A DNA stretch of 52,107 bases from an uncultured Eudoraea sp. (GCF_947258525.1 NZ_CAMYIP010000094.1:1-52107), one strand, 5' to 3'. Numbered from the stretch's first letter, positions 33,573 through 43,722 are shown. Made by a program: numbers and translations. Notes: a model not told the origin generated them from the letters alone.

Positions 33573-34781
33573 ATGAAATCAATTTATAATAATTACATAA
33601 ATTCATTTAAGGGATTATCGAAAGAGGTTTGGTGGCTCTCTTTGATAACCCTGATAAATAGGGCGGGGACTATGGTCATCCCTTTTTTATCGCTTTATCT
33701 TACTCAGGATCTTGGTTTCACATTGGAAAACGTTGGAATTATTATGAGTTGTTTTGGATTAGGATCACTTGTCGGTGCCTGGCTGGGAGGAAAATTAACA
33801 GATCGCTTTGGTCCATATCGGGTCATGTTGGTAAGTCTTATTTTGAGTGGGATACTTTTTATTATTCTTCAATTTCTTAATTCTTTTTGGTCAGTTTGTG
33901 GAGGTGTATTCTTGTTAATGATTATCGCTGATGCATTCAGGCCAGCGACATTTGTCGCCCTTAACTCATATAGTAAGCCTGCAAATAAAACCAGATCGGT
34001 AACACTTATCAGACTTGCCATAAATCTTGGTTTTTCTGCCGGCCCAGCTATTGGTGGCCTTATAATAGCAACCTTGGGTTATGGCGGGTTATTTTGGGTA
34101 GATGGTCTTACCTGCATGGCAGCTGGTGTATTACTATTAGTTGTCTTAAACCCTAAAAAGGCAAAAGTCCAGGAAAGCATTCAAAATGAAATGCCTCTAT
34201 CTGCATATAAAGATGTACAGTATTGGATATTTATTGTTTCCATGGTTCTGTTCGCATTTGTATTTGTGCAATACTTTTCCACAATTCCAATATACTATAA
34301 GGATGCGCGCGGGTTAAATGAAACGCAAATAGGTTTGCTTTTAGCGATGAATGGCTTTTTAATTGTAGTTTTTGAAATGCCTCTCATTAAATTTTTGGAA
34401 ACAAGGTCTTTGTCCAAAATAGCCCATGTAGTGATTGGCTTGTTGTTGGTTACCTTAAGCCTGTTAATCTTTAATTTCGGTACATGGGTTGGTATTCTTG
34501 TAATAGGTATGTTATTGATGACTCTGGGAGAAATGATAGCGTTTCCATTTTCATATGCATTTGCCATGGACAGAGCACGGAGGGGCAGACCAGGTGAGTA
34601 CATGGCTCTTTATAGCATTTCCTTTTCAATTGCTCATATTTTCGCGCATAATTCAGGAATGAATTCCATTGCAAAGCTTGGCTATGAAACCACATGGTAT
34701 TTAGCCTCCGTTATAGGCCTACTCGGTATTTTATTACTTTTATGGTTAAAGCAAGTCCTACTAAAAAGTACCCGAAATTAA
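33573..34781 (+). CDS. Major facilitator superfamily transporter
   Basis: A 402-aa inner-membrane transporter with 12 predicted helices. I start it at ATG 33573 (MKSIYNNYINSFKGLSKE), because a frame opening at 33504 would put a terminator hairpin inside the coding region. MFS motif A is GAWLGGKLTDRFGPYRVML (about residues 68-86). Another conserved stretch is NLGFSAGPAIGGLI. The relative is of the drug/sugar proton antiporter type, but the substrate is unknown. The stop is 5 bases before the DJ-1 gene, implying coupling. Confidence 0.9.
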   Translation: MKSIYNNYINSFKGLSKEVWWLSLITLINRAGTMVIPFLSLYLTQDLGFTLENVGIIMSCFGLGSLVGAWLGGKLTDRFGPYRVMLVSLILSGILFIILQFLNSFWSVCGGVFLLMIIADAFRPATFVALNSYSKPANKTRSVTLIRLAINLGFSAGPAIGGLIIATLGYGGLFWVDGLTCMAAGVLLLVVLNPKKAKVQESIQNEMPLSAYKDVQYWIFIVSMVLFAFVFVQYFSTIPIYYKDARGLNETQIGLLLAMNGFLIVVFEMPLIKFLETRSLSKIAHVVIGLLLVTLSLLIFNFGTWVGILVIGMLLMTLGEMIAFPFSYAFAMDRARRGRPGEYMALYSISFSIAHIFAHNSGMNSIAKLGYETTWYLASVIGLLGILLLLWLKQVLLKSTRN

Positions 34782-34786
34782 AGTCT

Positions 34787-35524
34787 ATGAAATATTTCAT
34801 CATCTTATTAATTTTTGTTGGATTCACTTCCGGTTGCAAGGAAAAAAAGAATCATTTGGAGCCTTCTTCAACCAAGCTGAAAAGAGCTGCCAGAATTATT
34901 CCCGGTAATTATAATGTTGCTTTCCTAATTATGGAGGGAACATATAATACAGAATTTACCGCTCCATTTGATATTTTTCAACATACAAAATATCATGAAG
35001 GCATAAAGGCCATGAATACATTTACTGTGGCTAATACATTAGAACCGGTTACTACTTTTGAGGGTCTGCGAATTTTACCTGATTTTAACTACTTAAGGGA
35101 CTCCCTTCCACGCATTGATATACTCGTAATTCCCAGTGCAGAACACCATTTGGATACAGACCTAAAAGATACTGCCATGCTGAATTTTGTAAAAAGCGTA
35201 GATAAGAATGCGTTATTTATGACCTCACATTGTGATGGTGCTTTTGTACTTGCAAAAGCAGGGCTGCTTAATAAAGTTTCCTCAACCACTTTCCCAAGTG
35301 ATATTGAAAATTACAAGCAGATGTTTCCCCATCTGAATGTCAGGGACAGCGTATTATTTGTGCATGATGGAAAATACATTACCTCTGCAGGTGGAGCTAA
35401 AAGCTTTGAGGCCTCTTTATATCTTTGTGAATACCTTTATGGGAAAGAAGTAACTAAGTCGCTTGCCAAAGGATTAGTTATTGATTGGAACCTAGATTTA
35501 ATTCCAAAAATTATTCCTCAATAA
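34787..35524 (+). CDS. DJ-1/PfpI family lipoprotein
   Basis: A 245-aa protein. I start it at ATG 34787 rather than the longer frame from 34694, since the signal peptide (MKYFIILLIFVGFTSGC) begins there and its lipobox ends at C17. The mature part is a DJ-1/PfpI (class I glutamine amidotransferase-like) fold: NVAFLIMEGTYNTEFTAPFD with the Glu of the family, IDILVIPSAEHH, and the nucleophile elbow FMTSHCDGAFVLAKAG with its Cys. Export of a DJ-1 fold as a lipoprotein is uncommon. It is 5 bases behind the MFS gene and its end overlaps the convergent hydrolase by 14 bases. Confidence 0.85.
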   Translation: MKYFIILLIFVGFTSGCKEKKNHLEPSSTKLKRAARIIPGNYNVAFLIMEGTYNTEFTAPFDIFQHTKYHEGIKAMNTFTVANTLEPVTTFEGLRILPDFNYLRDSLPRIDILVIPSAEHHLDTDLKDTAMLNFVKSVDKNALFMTSHCDGAFVLAKAGLLNKVSSTTFPSDIENYKQMFPHLNVRDSVLFVHDGKYITSAGGAKSFEASLYLCEYLYGKEVTKSLAKGLVIDWNLDLIPKIIPQ

Positions 35525-36932
35525 TGGTGTCATATCGAGATTCCTTCAGGTATTTATTTACTATGGCATTAAACTCGGGCATAATTCTCAACAGTGCCGT
35601 ATGCTCAAGTGAATATAGGCGGGGCTTATCCTTATATCCGTTTTTTAATAATTCTTCGAGGTAAAACAATGCCGTACCGAAGTCTTCGTATTTGGAACTA
35701 TCAGATATGATTTTTAAGTAATAAGAATACGCCTTGGGCTCCGTAATAGTTTTGAGCATCCAAAGAAAACTCAATGTCTCGTCATTAACCACCGGATATT
35801 CCAATTCAATATCAATATTATCTTCTATTAGTGCATTGAGATAACCCAATAGTCTTTTTCCCATTTGTCTTTCGAAAGGATCCGACTTTTTATCATACTT
35901 TTTCAGTTCATCCATCTGATAATTCCACCATCCCAGATTATTGTAATTAAGAGTAGACACATCTTCATCCAGATTATAATTATAATCATCAATAATAAAT
36001 GATTCCCTAAGAAGGACATTATTCAAATTTCGTTTTTGAGCTCTGTATGAATTTGCTTTTTTAAGGATTTTAATTTCCTCCCTCAATGAATCAATTTCCA
36101 GATGTGGCCTGTAAACAGAAATTATTTCATTAAGCCGATCATATGCCAATAAACTCTTACCTGAACTTTTTAATCCTAAGTATTCCTGAAAATTTTCGCG
36201 ATAATTATCAAGGATAAATTTATTGTCCCTCTGAACATTTCCTTTAGCCATGGCAGCTAGTGTAAGGTTCTTTAATGCCTTGTCTATAAGGTCATATGAC
36301 CATTTCTCACCCCCATCAAAAACCAAAAGGTCATTGGGGAATTTCATTTTGTTAAGCAATTCCCGCCCTTGTAGCATTAGAGGAAAGTTGAAATCCTCAT
36401 TCCCAACTATTCCGATAAAATAAAAAGGCCTTTTTTCATCCAATAACTCTACACTTGGCACAAATGAGCCGCAAGAAATTACCCCGTTTACTTCTTTAAT
36501 AAAGGAAGGTACAACGGTGGCAAATTTAGCTCCCGAGGAAAACCCTGCTGTATAAATTCTATTATTATTTATAGGGAAAAGCGATGCAACCTCACGAAAC
36601 ATCCTACTGGTAATTAAAACATTTTTAGAAATTGAAATCGTATCACTTATATCATTAGAGGAAGCAAGCAGATATCCTTGTTCTTCGGCAGCTGTCTTAA
36701 ACATATTCAATGCCTGGCTATTCTTGCCATTCATGTCAAAAACAAATATAATGGGCCAGGTACCCTTACCATCAAACTTTTTTGGAAGATATAATTTATA
36801 AGTTTCGGAGATTGAATCATTGATCTGAATAGAATCTATGATCCTTCCCTTTTTAAACACTGCCTGTCTGGATTGCGAACTGACTGTATATGCCAGGCCT
36901 ACAAATAAGAGAAGAAATAAAACTCGCTTCAT
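35511..36932 (-). CDS. Secreted alpha/beta hydrolase with long C-terminal extension
   Basis: A 473-aa protein. I start it at ATG 36932 (MKRVLFLLLFVGLAYTVSSQ, a signal peptide); a longer frame opens at 37019. The N-terminal half is an alpha/beta-hydrolase fold of the esterase/PHB-depolymerase type: YLPKKFDGKGTWPIIFVFDM, and the nucleophile elbow YTAGFSSGAKFATV (Ser in GFSSG). DGGEKWSYDLID may be the catalytic His/acid region, but no His in the usual GxHxW position is visible. The second half (about residues 230-473) is helical and unrecognised. Its 3' end overlaps the convergent DJ-1 gene by 14 bases. Confidence 0.75.
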   Translation of the reverse strand: MKRVLFLLLFVGLAYTVSSQSRQAVFKKGRIIDSIQINDSISETYKLYLPKKFDGKGTWPIIFVFDMNGKNSQALNMFKTAAEEQGYLLASSNDISDTISISKNVLITSRMFREVASLFPINNNRIYTAGFSSGAKFATVVPSFIKEVNGVISCGSFVPSVELLDEKRPFYFIGIVGNEDFNFPLMLQGRELLNKMKFPNDLLVFDGGEKWSYDLIDKALKNLTLAAMAKGNVQRDNKFILDNYRENFQEYLGLKSSGKSLLAYDRLNEIISVYRPHLEIDSLREEIKILKKANSYRAQKRNLNNVLLRESFIIDDYNYNLDEDVSTLNYNNLGWWNYQMDELKKYDKKSDPFERQMGKRLLGYLNALIEDNIDIELEYPVVNDETLSFLWMLKTITEPKAYSYYLKIISDSSKYEDFGTALFYLEELLKNGYKDKPRLYSLEHTALLRIMPEFNAIVNKYLKESRYDTIIEE

Positions 36933-37174
36933 ATTTCTGAAATAATCAAAAACCCGGCCAAAATAGATAAGAATAAAACAAATTCTCAAAATTATACTTA
37001 AAACCTTTTTACAATTCAAGAGATGAATAACCTGTAAAGCACAACCTCATCAGAACCTATAGTTAAATTAAGTAATTAAATCCCTTAACAGCAAATATTC
37101 AAAACTAATTATTATAAATAATGTCAGCTTAGAATTGAGTTGTCTGTTTTAAACCTTTTCAAACTTAATAAACG

Positions 37175-37624
37175 TTACTTGAGTCGTTTTATTGGCGCAT
37201 CGGAAACTACATCAGAAAGAATAATATGTGTTCTTGTTTCCCCATATCTGATAAGTTCATCGATAAATCTTTCCAGATGGGCCTGGTCCTTTAGAACTAC
37301 TTCCATAATAATATTCTCGTCACCCGTAATTCTGTAACAATTTATAACTTCCTCCAGGGTTTTAACCATTTCAAGAAAAGGTTTCAGTTTACCCATAAAT
37401 GCCCTTAATGTAATAATGGCCTTGAGTTGATACCCGGCTAGGGTATAGGACACTTTAGCCTTAAAACCTTCGAGTATTCCGAGGTCTTCCATTTTTTTAA
37501 CACGCTCTGCCACAGCTGGTGAAGTCAGGCCAACTTCCCTTCCAATATTTGACAAAGACAACCTTGAATTCTCCTGCAGAAGTCTAAGTATGTGCCAGTT
37601 TAAGTCATCTATTTTAATATTCAA
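37175..37624 (-). CDS. Lrp/AsnC family transcriptional regulator
   Basis: A 149-aa DNA-binding regulator responding to amino acids. Winged HTH at residues 1-55 (IDDLNWHILRLLQENSRLSL, then REVGLTSPAVAERVKKMEDL), RAM effector domain about 65-140 (AIITLRAFMGKLKPFLEM, CYRITGDENIIMEVVLKD). The pattern LEGFKAKVSYTLAGYQL joins them. Divergent from the four-helix-bundle gene with a 119-base gap; it may control one of its neighbours, but this is not shown. Confidence 0.92.
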   Translation of the reverse strand: MNIKIDDLNWHILRLLQENSRLSLSNIGREVGLTSPAVAERVKKMEDLGILEGFKAKVSYTLAGYQLKAIITLRAFMGKLKPFLEMVKTLEEVINCYRITGDENIIMEVVLKDQAHLERFIDELIRYGETRTHIILSDVVSDAPIKRLK

Positions 37625-37743
37625 AGTAATTTGTATTTAAAAATGATTTTTCCATAGCTAAAATACAAAATTGCTTTATATTTTAAAGATAATATCTGAA
37701 ATTTGGACGTAACTTTATTCTAGAATTTTTGCTAAAAGAGAAA

Positions 37744-38181
37744 ATGCCCTACAAGAATTTAAGAACCTTACCGGTTTATAGAAAAGCTATGGAACTCTGC
37801 TCTATGAGCAGGGAAATAGCCTCGTTTGTTTCTCAAAACAAGGACTTGCTAAAATTATATCAATCTAACAGTTTAAGAGACAATATTGCCGATTCTTTGC
37901 TCACGGACGCTATTTTGATTCCACAGCAGATAGCGCAAGCTGAATCTACTGATTCTTACGCTGTTCGAATGAAAAGTGCTTCGTTTATCAACATTATGAT
38001 AGGTAATATAGTTTCTTATTGTAACGGATTGGAAAATGATGGATTAAAAGAAAGGGAGTACCTGGATTTACTTCGAAAAGAAATTCACAGCTTTAGAAGG
38101 TCTTTTAAGAAATGGAGGAAGTCTATTGGTAAAAATTATGGCGGTTCCAGCTGGGGGTTTAATGATTATATGGGCTATTAG
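37744..38181 (+). CDS. Four-helix-bundle protein (possible S23-like)
   Basis: A 145-aa helical protein. I start it at ATG 37744; a TTG 15 bases upstream is in frame. The opening MPYKNLRTLPVYRKAMELC and long amphipathic helices (DNIADSLLTDAILIPQQIAQ, FINIMIGNIVSYCNGLE) resemble the four-helix-bundle (TIGR02436/S23) family. The match is loose and the function of the family is unknown. A basic tail (HSFRRSFKKWRKSIGK) follows. It is convergent with the IcmF gene. Confidence 0.55.
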   Translation: MPYKNLRTLPVYRKAMELCSMSREIASFVSQNKDLLKLYQSNSLRDNIADSLLTDAILIPQQIAQAESTDSYAVRMKSASFINIMIGNIVSYCNGLENDGLKEREYLDLLRKEIHSFRRSFKKWRKSIGKNYGGSSWGFNDYMGY

Positions 38182-38243
38182 TTAACGCTCTTATGGAGCA
38201 ACTCTATCGATAACTTAATTTCCCAGGCTAACCTAAAATAATT

Positions 38244-41200
38244 TTACATATTTCTTCTATATTGCCCCCCTACTTCAAACAAGGCATGTGTGATTTGTCC
38301 TAATGAACAATATTTAGTCACTTCCATTAGTTTTTCAAATATGTTCTCATTCTTTATGGCTGTTTCCTGTAGTGCTTTCAATTCTTTTTGAGCGACCAGC
38401 TCATTTCTTAAGTGCAAACCTTGTAATGTACTAATCTGTTGCTGTTTTTCAGTTTCGGTAGCACGAATAACTTCTGCAGGGAGTATGGTAGGAGATCCGG
38501 AAGAGCTTAAAAAAGTGTTTACACCAATTATGGGATATTCACCAGTGTGTTTCAGAGTCTCATAGTGCATACTTTCTTCCTGTATTTTGGAACGTTGATA
38601 CATTGTTTCCATTGCGCCCAATACACCTCCTCGCTCAGTAATCCTGTCAAATTCAAGCAAAACTGCCTCCTCCACAAGATCTGTAAGTTCTTCAATTATA
38701 AAGGATCCTTGCAGTGGATTTTCATTTTTAGCAAGTCCCAATTCCTTATTAATTATCAATTGTATTGCCATTGCCCTTCTAACCGATTCTTCTGTAGGGG
38801 TTGTAATAGCCTCATCGTATGCATTTGTGTGCAATGAATTACAATTGTCGTAAATGGCGTAAAGTGCCTGCAAAGTAGTTCTGATATCATTGAAATCTAT
38901 CTCCTGTGCATGCAAACTTCTCCCGGATGTCTGTATATGATATTTTAACATTTGTGCCCTGGAATCTGCGCCGTATTTGTCCTTCATTGCTTTCGCCCAA
39001 ATACGCCTTGCAACTCTGCCTATTACCGCATACTCCGGATCTATTCCATTGGAAAAGAAAAACGACAAGTTGGGGCCAAATTTATTAATATCCATCCCCC
39101 GGCTCAGGTAGTATTCAACGTACGTAAAACCATTTGAAAGAGTAAAAGCCAATTGTGTAATAGGATTTGCCCCGGCCTCCGCTATATGGTAACCTGAAAT
39201 AGATACTGAATAAAAATTTCTTACCTCATTCTGAATAAAATATTCCTGAACATCCCCCATGAGTCTCAGTGCAAATTCTGTTGAAAAAATGCAGGTATTC
39301 TGAGCCTGATCTTCTTTTAGGATATCTGCCTGGACCGTTCCACGAATTGTTTTTAAAGTCTCTTTTTTAATCTTGTTGTAAATTTCAGGGGAAAGTACTT
39401 TATCTCCGGTAATACCCAGTAAAAAAAGTCCAAGTCCGTTATTTCCTTCCGGCAAAGCGCCCTCATATTTTGGCCTGTTTTTAAAATCTCCACCATAGTG
39501 GGTTTTGATTTTTGATTCTACTTCTTTTTCGAGACCATTTTCATGTATATACTTCTCACAGTTTTGATCAATGGCAGCATTAATAAAATAGCCCAATAAC
39601 ATTGGCGCAGGTCCATTTATGGTCATACTAACCGAAGTCATAGGATCACTCAGATCAAAACCGGAATACAGTTTTTTTGCATCGTCGAGGCAGCAAACCG
39701 ATACACCGGCATTTCCAATCTTACCATAAATATCTGGTCTGTGATCCGGGTCATTACCGTAGAGTGTCACAGAGTCAAATGCCGTAGACAATCTCTTCGC
39801 GGGCATATCAAGACTTACATAATGAAACCTTCTATTGGTACGCTCAGGTCCTCCTTCTCCTGCAAACATCCGTGTTGGATCTTCCCCCGTTCTTTTAAAT
39901 GGGTAAAGTCCGGAAGTATATGGAAATTCTCCGGGCACATTCTCCTGCAATCGCCATAGAAGCAGGTCGCCCCATGCCTTATATCTTGGTAAAATTACTT
40001 TGGGAATTGGAAGGCCTGATAGCGACTCTACGTGCGTTTCTATATTTATCTCCTTGTCTCTTACTTTAAAAACATAAGAAGGGTCTTTGTATTTTTTAGC
40101 CAGAATATCCCAGTTTAGGATAATTTCCCAATTATATGGATCCAAATTGAGTTTTACACGGTCAAATTCAGCTAGTAAAAGTTGAATTAATTTATCATTT
40201 TCATCTTCTCCGGAATTAAATATACCGGTGACTTTTATTCCCGCACTATTTAATTCTGGTTTGGTCTTGCAAAGACCTGCGACCGTTTTATAAATTCCAT
40301 ACAATTGCTGGGCTACTTCAACCTGAAATGATACTTTTTTGTCATAAGAATTAATACTTTCAGAAATCTCCGAAAGATATCGTACCCTGGAAGGTGGCAC
40401 CACAAATACCTTTTCATCCATTTCCTTGCTGACCACTAAGGTTGAAACGAGATCAGCTTTTGCCTTTTCGGTTAATTGTTGCATTACCGCTTTATATAAA
40501 CGATTCATGCCCGGGTCATTAAATTGTGAAGCTATAGTGCCAAATATCGGTAAAGATTCCTCATCCGCTTCCCATAAGCCCTGATTTCTAACATACTGTT
40601 TCTTTACATCTCTTAAAGCATCGAGGGCGCCTCTTTTATCGAATTTGTTTATCGCAACAAGATCAGCAAAATCCAACATATCAATTTTCTCGAGTTGCGT
40701 TGCAGCCCCAAATTCAGGAGTCATAACATAAAGCGAAACATCGCTGTGTTCAATAATTTCAGTATCTGACTGACCAATGCCTGAGGTTTCGAGGATAATA
40801 AGATCAAATTCAGCGGTTTTCAGTACTTCAACAGCCTCATTCACATATTTAGATAGAGCCAAATTAGATTGTCTTGTCGCAAGGGATCTCATGTATACCC
40901 TATCGTCATTTATTGCATTCATCCTTATTCGATCGCCAAGAAGAGCTCCACCTGTTTTCCTTTTGGAAGGATCAACAGATATCAGACCAATAGATTTCTC
41001 AGGAAAGTCCCTTAAAAATCGTCTGACAAGCTCGTCGACTAGACTAGATTTACCTGAACCACCCGTTCCGGTTATTCCTAATACCGGGACCTGATTTTTA
41101 TCTTTTCGAATTGTAGAAAATAGTTCTTCAAATTCAGAAGGTCTGTTTTCTGCAAGACTTATCAGCCGTGCAATAGTCTTTGGCTGTTTATTCTTCAATG

Positions 41201-41681
41201 CTTCGAGCAGCGTAGATCCTTTATCCAGTTTTAAAGGAAGGACAGGAGTATCACTTTGCTTTACAAGATGGTTTATCATGCCTTGCAATCCCATGGTTCG
41301 ACCATCATCTGGTGAATATATCCTGGTAATCCCATAGTCCATAAGAGATTCTATTTCCTCAGGCAGAATTACACCGCCACCACCACCAAATATCTTAATA
41401 TGTTCTGCACCTCGTTCTTTTAAAAGGTCAAACATATATCTAAAATATTCATTATGACCTCCTTGATACGAAGTCATGGCTATGGCATTGACATCTTCCT
41501 GAATTGCACAATTTACTACCTCATCAACGCTTCTGTCGTGGCCTAAATGAATAACCTCTACTCCGGTAGATTGAATGATACGTCTCATAATATTGATGGC
41601 TGCATCATGACCATCAAAAAGAGAAGCCGCAGTAACCACTCTTATTTTATTCTTTGGTTTATAGGCTTTTGCTTGTTCCAT
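38244..41681 (-). CDS. icmF: Fused isobutyryl-CoA mutase IcmF
   Basis: A 1145-aa adenosylcobalamin-dependent mutase that interconverts isobutyryl-CoA and n-butyryl-CoA. Domains in order: B12-binding (residues about 13-145; [12 protein letters not shown] with the axial His at 25, [12 protein letters not shown]), MeaB-like G-protein chaperone (about 200-420; Walker [18 protein letters not shown] for guanine), and the mutase TIM barrel (about 560-1100). The specificity positions read Phe (F596 in LYPFKR) and Gln (Q794 in QAQNTCIF) rather than the Tyr and Arg of methylmalonyl-CoA mutase. That assigns isobutyryl-CoA mutase activity. The built-in GTPase replaces separate chaperones. No other butyryl-CoA gene is adjacent. 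Confidence 0.92.
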   Translation of the reverse strand: MEQAKAYKPKNKIRVVTAASLFDGHDAAINIMRRIIQSTGVEVIHLGHDRSVDEVVNCAIQEDVNAIAMTSYQGGHNEYFRYMFDLLKERGAEHIKIFGGGGGVILPEEIESLMDYGITRIYSPDDGRTMGLQGMINHLVKQSDTPVLPLKLDKGSTLLEALKNKQPKTIARLISLAENRPSEFEELFSTIRKDKNQVPVLGITGTGGSGKSSLVDELVRRFLRDFPEKSIGLISVDPSKRKTGGALLGDRIRMNAINDDRVYMRSLATRQSNLALSKYVNEAVEVLKTAEFDLIILETSGIGQSDTEIIEHSDVSLYVMTPEFGAATQLEKIDMLDFADLVAINKFDKRGALDALRDVKKQYVRNQGLWEADEESLPIFGTIASQFNDPGMNRLYKAVMQQLTEKAKADLVSTLVVSKEMDEKVFVVPPSRVRYLSEISESINSYDKKVSFQVEVAQQLYGIYKTVAGLCKTKPELNSAGIKVTGIFNSGEDENDKLIQLLLAEFDRVKLNLDPYNWEIILNWDILAKKYKDPSYVFKVRDKEINIETHVESLSGLPIPKVILPRYKAWGDLLLWRLQENVPGEFPYTSGLYPFKRTGEDPTRMFAGEGGPERTNRRFHYVSLDMPAKRLSTAFDSVTLYGNDPDHRPDIYGKIGNAGVSVCCLDDAKKLYSGFDLSDPMTSVSMTINGPAPMLLGYFINAAIDQNCEKYIHENGLEKEVESKIKTHYGGDFKNRPKYEGALPEGNNGLGLFLLGITGDKVLSPEIYNKIKKETLKTIRGTVQADILKEDQAQNTCIFSTEFALRLMGDVQEYFIQNEVRNFYSVSISGYHIAEAGANPITQLAFTLSNGFTYVEYYLSRGMDINKFGPNLSFFFSNGIDPEYAVIGRVARRIWAKAMKDKYGADSRAQMLKYHIQTSGRSLHAQEIDFNDIRTTLQALYAIYDNCNSLHTNAYDEAITTPTEESVRRAMAIQLIINKELGLAKNENPLQGSFIIEELTDLVEEAVLLEFDRITERGGVLGAMETMYQRSKIQEESMHYETLKHTGEYPIIGVNTFLSSSGSPTILPAEVIRATETEKQQQISTLQGLHLRNELVAQKELKALQETAIKNENIFEKLMEVTKYCSLGQITHALFEVGGQYRRNM

Positions 41682-41824
41682 TGATAATTTTTGGACTACT
41701 TTAGGTTAGCAATTTAAGGAAAATGCAAAAAAAATCATCTTACAATCAGAATTTTATAAAAATTATCAAATTTAATAAGCCTCTGTTCCTAATATTATAA
41801 TTTTACAGGCTAAAATACATCATT

Positions 41825-42676
41825 TTGAGATACACCATTCTTATTCACTGCCCGGATCAATCGGGAATAATAAGTGCAATTACCGGGTTTATTCATAACA
41901 ATAGAGGTAACATCGTATACCTGGACCAGCATGTTGATGAAGAGCTCAATGTTTTTTTCATGCGTGTGGAAAGTGAATTTAACGATAGTGCAATTGAATT
42001 TTCTAAATTCAAAGAAGAATTCCAATCAAAATTGGCTATTCCTTATGAGATGAATTGGAGCATTCACCCTGAAAACATAAAACCGCGAATGGCCATTTTT
42101 GTATCAAAATACAACCATTGTTTGTATGACCTCCTTAGTCGTTATAAATCTGGTGAATTGTCATTGGAAATTCCTTTTATCATGAGTAATCACGACGAGG
42201 CCGGACATATTGCTGAACAATTTGAAATTCCATACTACTTTATACCTGTATCAAAAGAAACCAAAGAAGAGGCTGAGAAGCAACAATTAGAGCTTTTAAA
42301 ATCACATAATGTAGATTTCATTGTGTTGGCCAGATATATGCAGATATTAAGCAATAAAATTATAGACCATTATCCCAATAAAATAATAAACATTCATCAT
42401 TCGTTCTTACCGGCCTTTGCAGGAGCCAAACCCTATCATGCCGCATTTGCCCGTGGCGTAAAAATAATTGGAGCAACCAGCCATTATGTAACAGAAGCTC
42501 TGGATGCCGGACCCATTATTGAGCAAGATGTTACAACAGTATCACACTCTCACAGGGTGAAAGACTTTATTGCCAAAGGAAGGGATCTGGAAAAAATTGT
42601 GCTATCGAGGGCAGTTCAGCTTCATGTAGAAAGAAAAACCATGGTTTATAATAATAAAACAGTGATCTTCTCATAA
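41825..42676 (+). CDS. purU: Formyltetrahydrofolate deformylase
   Basis: A 283-aa enzyme that hydrolyses 10-formyl-THF to formate and THF, supplying formate for purine synthesis and balancing one-carbon units. N-terminal ACT domain: residues about 1-80 (ILIHCPDQSGIISAITGFI, GNIVYLDQHVDEELNVFFM). Formyltransferase domain: about 85-283, with IMSNHDEAGHIAEQF, the catalytic Asn-His-Asp set in NIHHSFLPAFAGAKPYHAAF and GATSHYVTEALDAGPII. The frame has no ATG between an upstream TAA and the family start; TTG at 41825 gives the expected N-terminus, so I use it. ATT at 41822 is the other possibility. Confidence 0.93.
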   Translation: MRYTILIHCPDQSGIISAITGFIHNNRGNIVYLDQHVDEELNVFFMRVESEFNDSAIEFSKFKEEFQSKLAIPYEMNWSIHPENIKPRMAIFVSKYNHCLYDLLSRYKSGELSLEIPFIMSNHDEAGHIAEQFEIPYYFIPVSKETKEEAEKQQLELLKSHNVDFIVLARYMQILSNKIIDHYPNKIINIHHSFLPAFAGAKPYHAAFARGVKIIGATSHYVTEALDAGPIIEQDVTTVSHSHRVKDFIAKGRDLEKIVLSRAVQLHVERKTMVYNNKTVIFS

Positions 42677-42756
42677 AACCATCTGTAATAAGCCCTTTTT
42701 ACACCGCCAATTATTTAGTATATTAACAGAATAATAATGTGCAAAAGCATAGGCTT

Positions 42757-43722
42757 ATGATTAAAATAGCGGTTTTAGGACCAATACCCAGAGATACCAT
42801 ATACACGCACCAGGATGAGGTTATACAAAAATACGGTTGTGTGACACATCCTGTAATTGCTTTATCCAAGCTTTTGGGAGATGATGGGAGGGTTATTCCA
42901 ATATCAAATATACATACTAATGATTATGAGCCTATATTAGAAGTGTTTAAGCCCTATTCAAATATTGATACTTCCCATATTGGATATAAGGAAGACAGGG
43001 GTACGGTTATAGAATTGAGGTTTATAGATCAAAATAATCGATTGGAAAAGCAAACTGCTTGTATGAGACCTATTTTGCCTGAAGATATTCCGGATTCGGA
43101 TGATATTGATGCCTATGTTTTTGTTCCAATTACAGATTTTGAAATTTCACTCAGTACGCTCAGGCATATTAAAAAGCATAAAAAAGGATTAATAATATTT
43201 GATGCGCATGGACCAACTACCACAATGAGTATGACCGGAGATCGATATCGAAAGTTCTGGGTTGACATGGATGAATGGCTACCTTTTATAGATGTACTAA
43301 AAATGAATCTTGAAGAATCGCAGGCGTGTTGGTTTAAAAACGAATATGAATATGAGGAAATGACGAGTTATGAAGAAGATAAGACGGACCATATAGATGC
43401 CATGGCGGAGCACGTATTGTCAAAAGGGGTCACTTATTTTTATGTTACACTAGATTCCCGTGGTTGTGTTGTGTATTACAAGGAAAATAATACTACAGTC
43501 AAAAAATTTATTAAATCCGTATTTATGAAAGACGTTATTGATACTACGGGTTGTGGAGATTCCTTTGCAGGCGGTCTGGCATATGGCTTTTCATTATACA
43601 AAGACCCCATTAAAGCCGCTCAATATGCAAATACACTTGGCGCCTTGCGTACACAAGGGAAGACCTTTGAAGTTTTTAAGAATAAAACAGAAACCGAAAA
43701 GTTAATTGCCGATCACTATTGA
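42757..43722 (+). CDS. PfkB-family carbohydrate kinase
   Basis: A 321-aa ribokinase-like kinase. I start it at ATG 42757 (MIKIAVLGPIPRDTIY); a GTG 18 bases upstream is also in frame. The PfkB signature 2 is DTTGCGDSFAGGLAYGFSL (about residues 265-283), with the catalytic Asp and the anion-hole Gly-Cys-Gly. DVLKMNLEESQACWF is the ATP-site region. The N-terminus lacks the usual glycine-rich sugar-binding signature 1. The sugar or nucleoside substrate is unknown. It is 80 bases behind purU. Confidence 0.88.
   Translation: MIKIAVLGPIPRDTIYTHQDEVIQKYGCVTHPVIALSKLLGDDGRVIPISNIHTNDYEPILEVFKPYSNIDTSHIGYKEDRGTVIELRFIDQNNRLEKQTACMRPILPEDIPDSDDIDAYVFVPITDFEISLSTLRHIKKHKKGLIIFDAHGPTTTMSMTGDRYRKFWVDMDEWLPFIDVLKMNLEESQACWFKNEYEYEEMTSYEEDKTDHIDAMAEHVLSKGVTYFYVTLDSRGCVVYYKENNTTVKKFIKSVFMKDVIDTTGCGDSFAGGLAYGFSLYKDPIKAAQYANTLGALRTQGKTFEVFKNKTETEKLIADHY

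Noticed and set aside
34694-34786. N-terminal extension of the DJ-1 frame
   Set aside because: It overlaps the end of the MFS gene in another frame; the signal peptide starts at 34787.
36933-37019. N-terminal extension of the hydrolase frame
   Set aside because: The secretory signal begins at 36932; the extension adds a second hydrophobic stretch not expected in front of it.
38547-39137. Plus-strand frames over the IcmF gene
   Set aside because: They are antisense shadows of a well-conserved coding region with no start signals or family similarity.
38244-41681. Methylmalonyl-CoA mutase large subunit as the call for the 1145-aa protein
   Set aside because: The B12-G protein-mutase order and Phe/Gln specificity residues fit IcmF instead.
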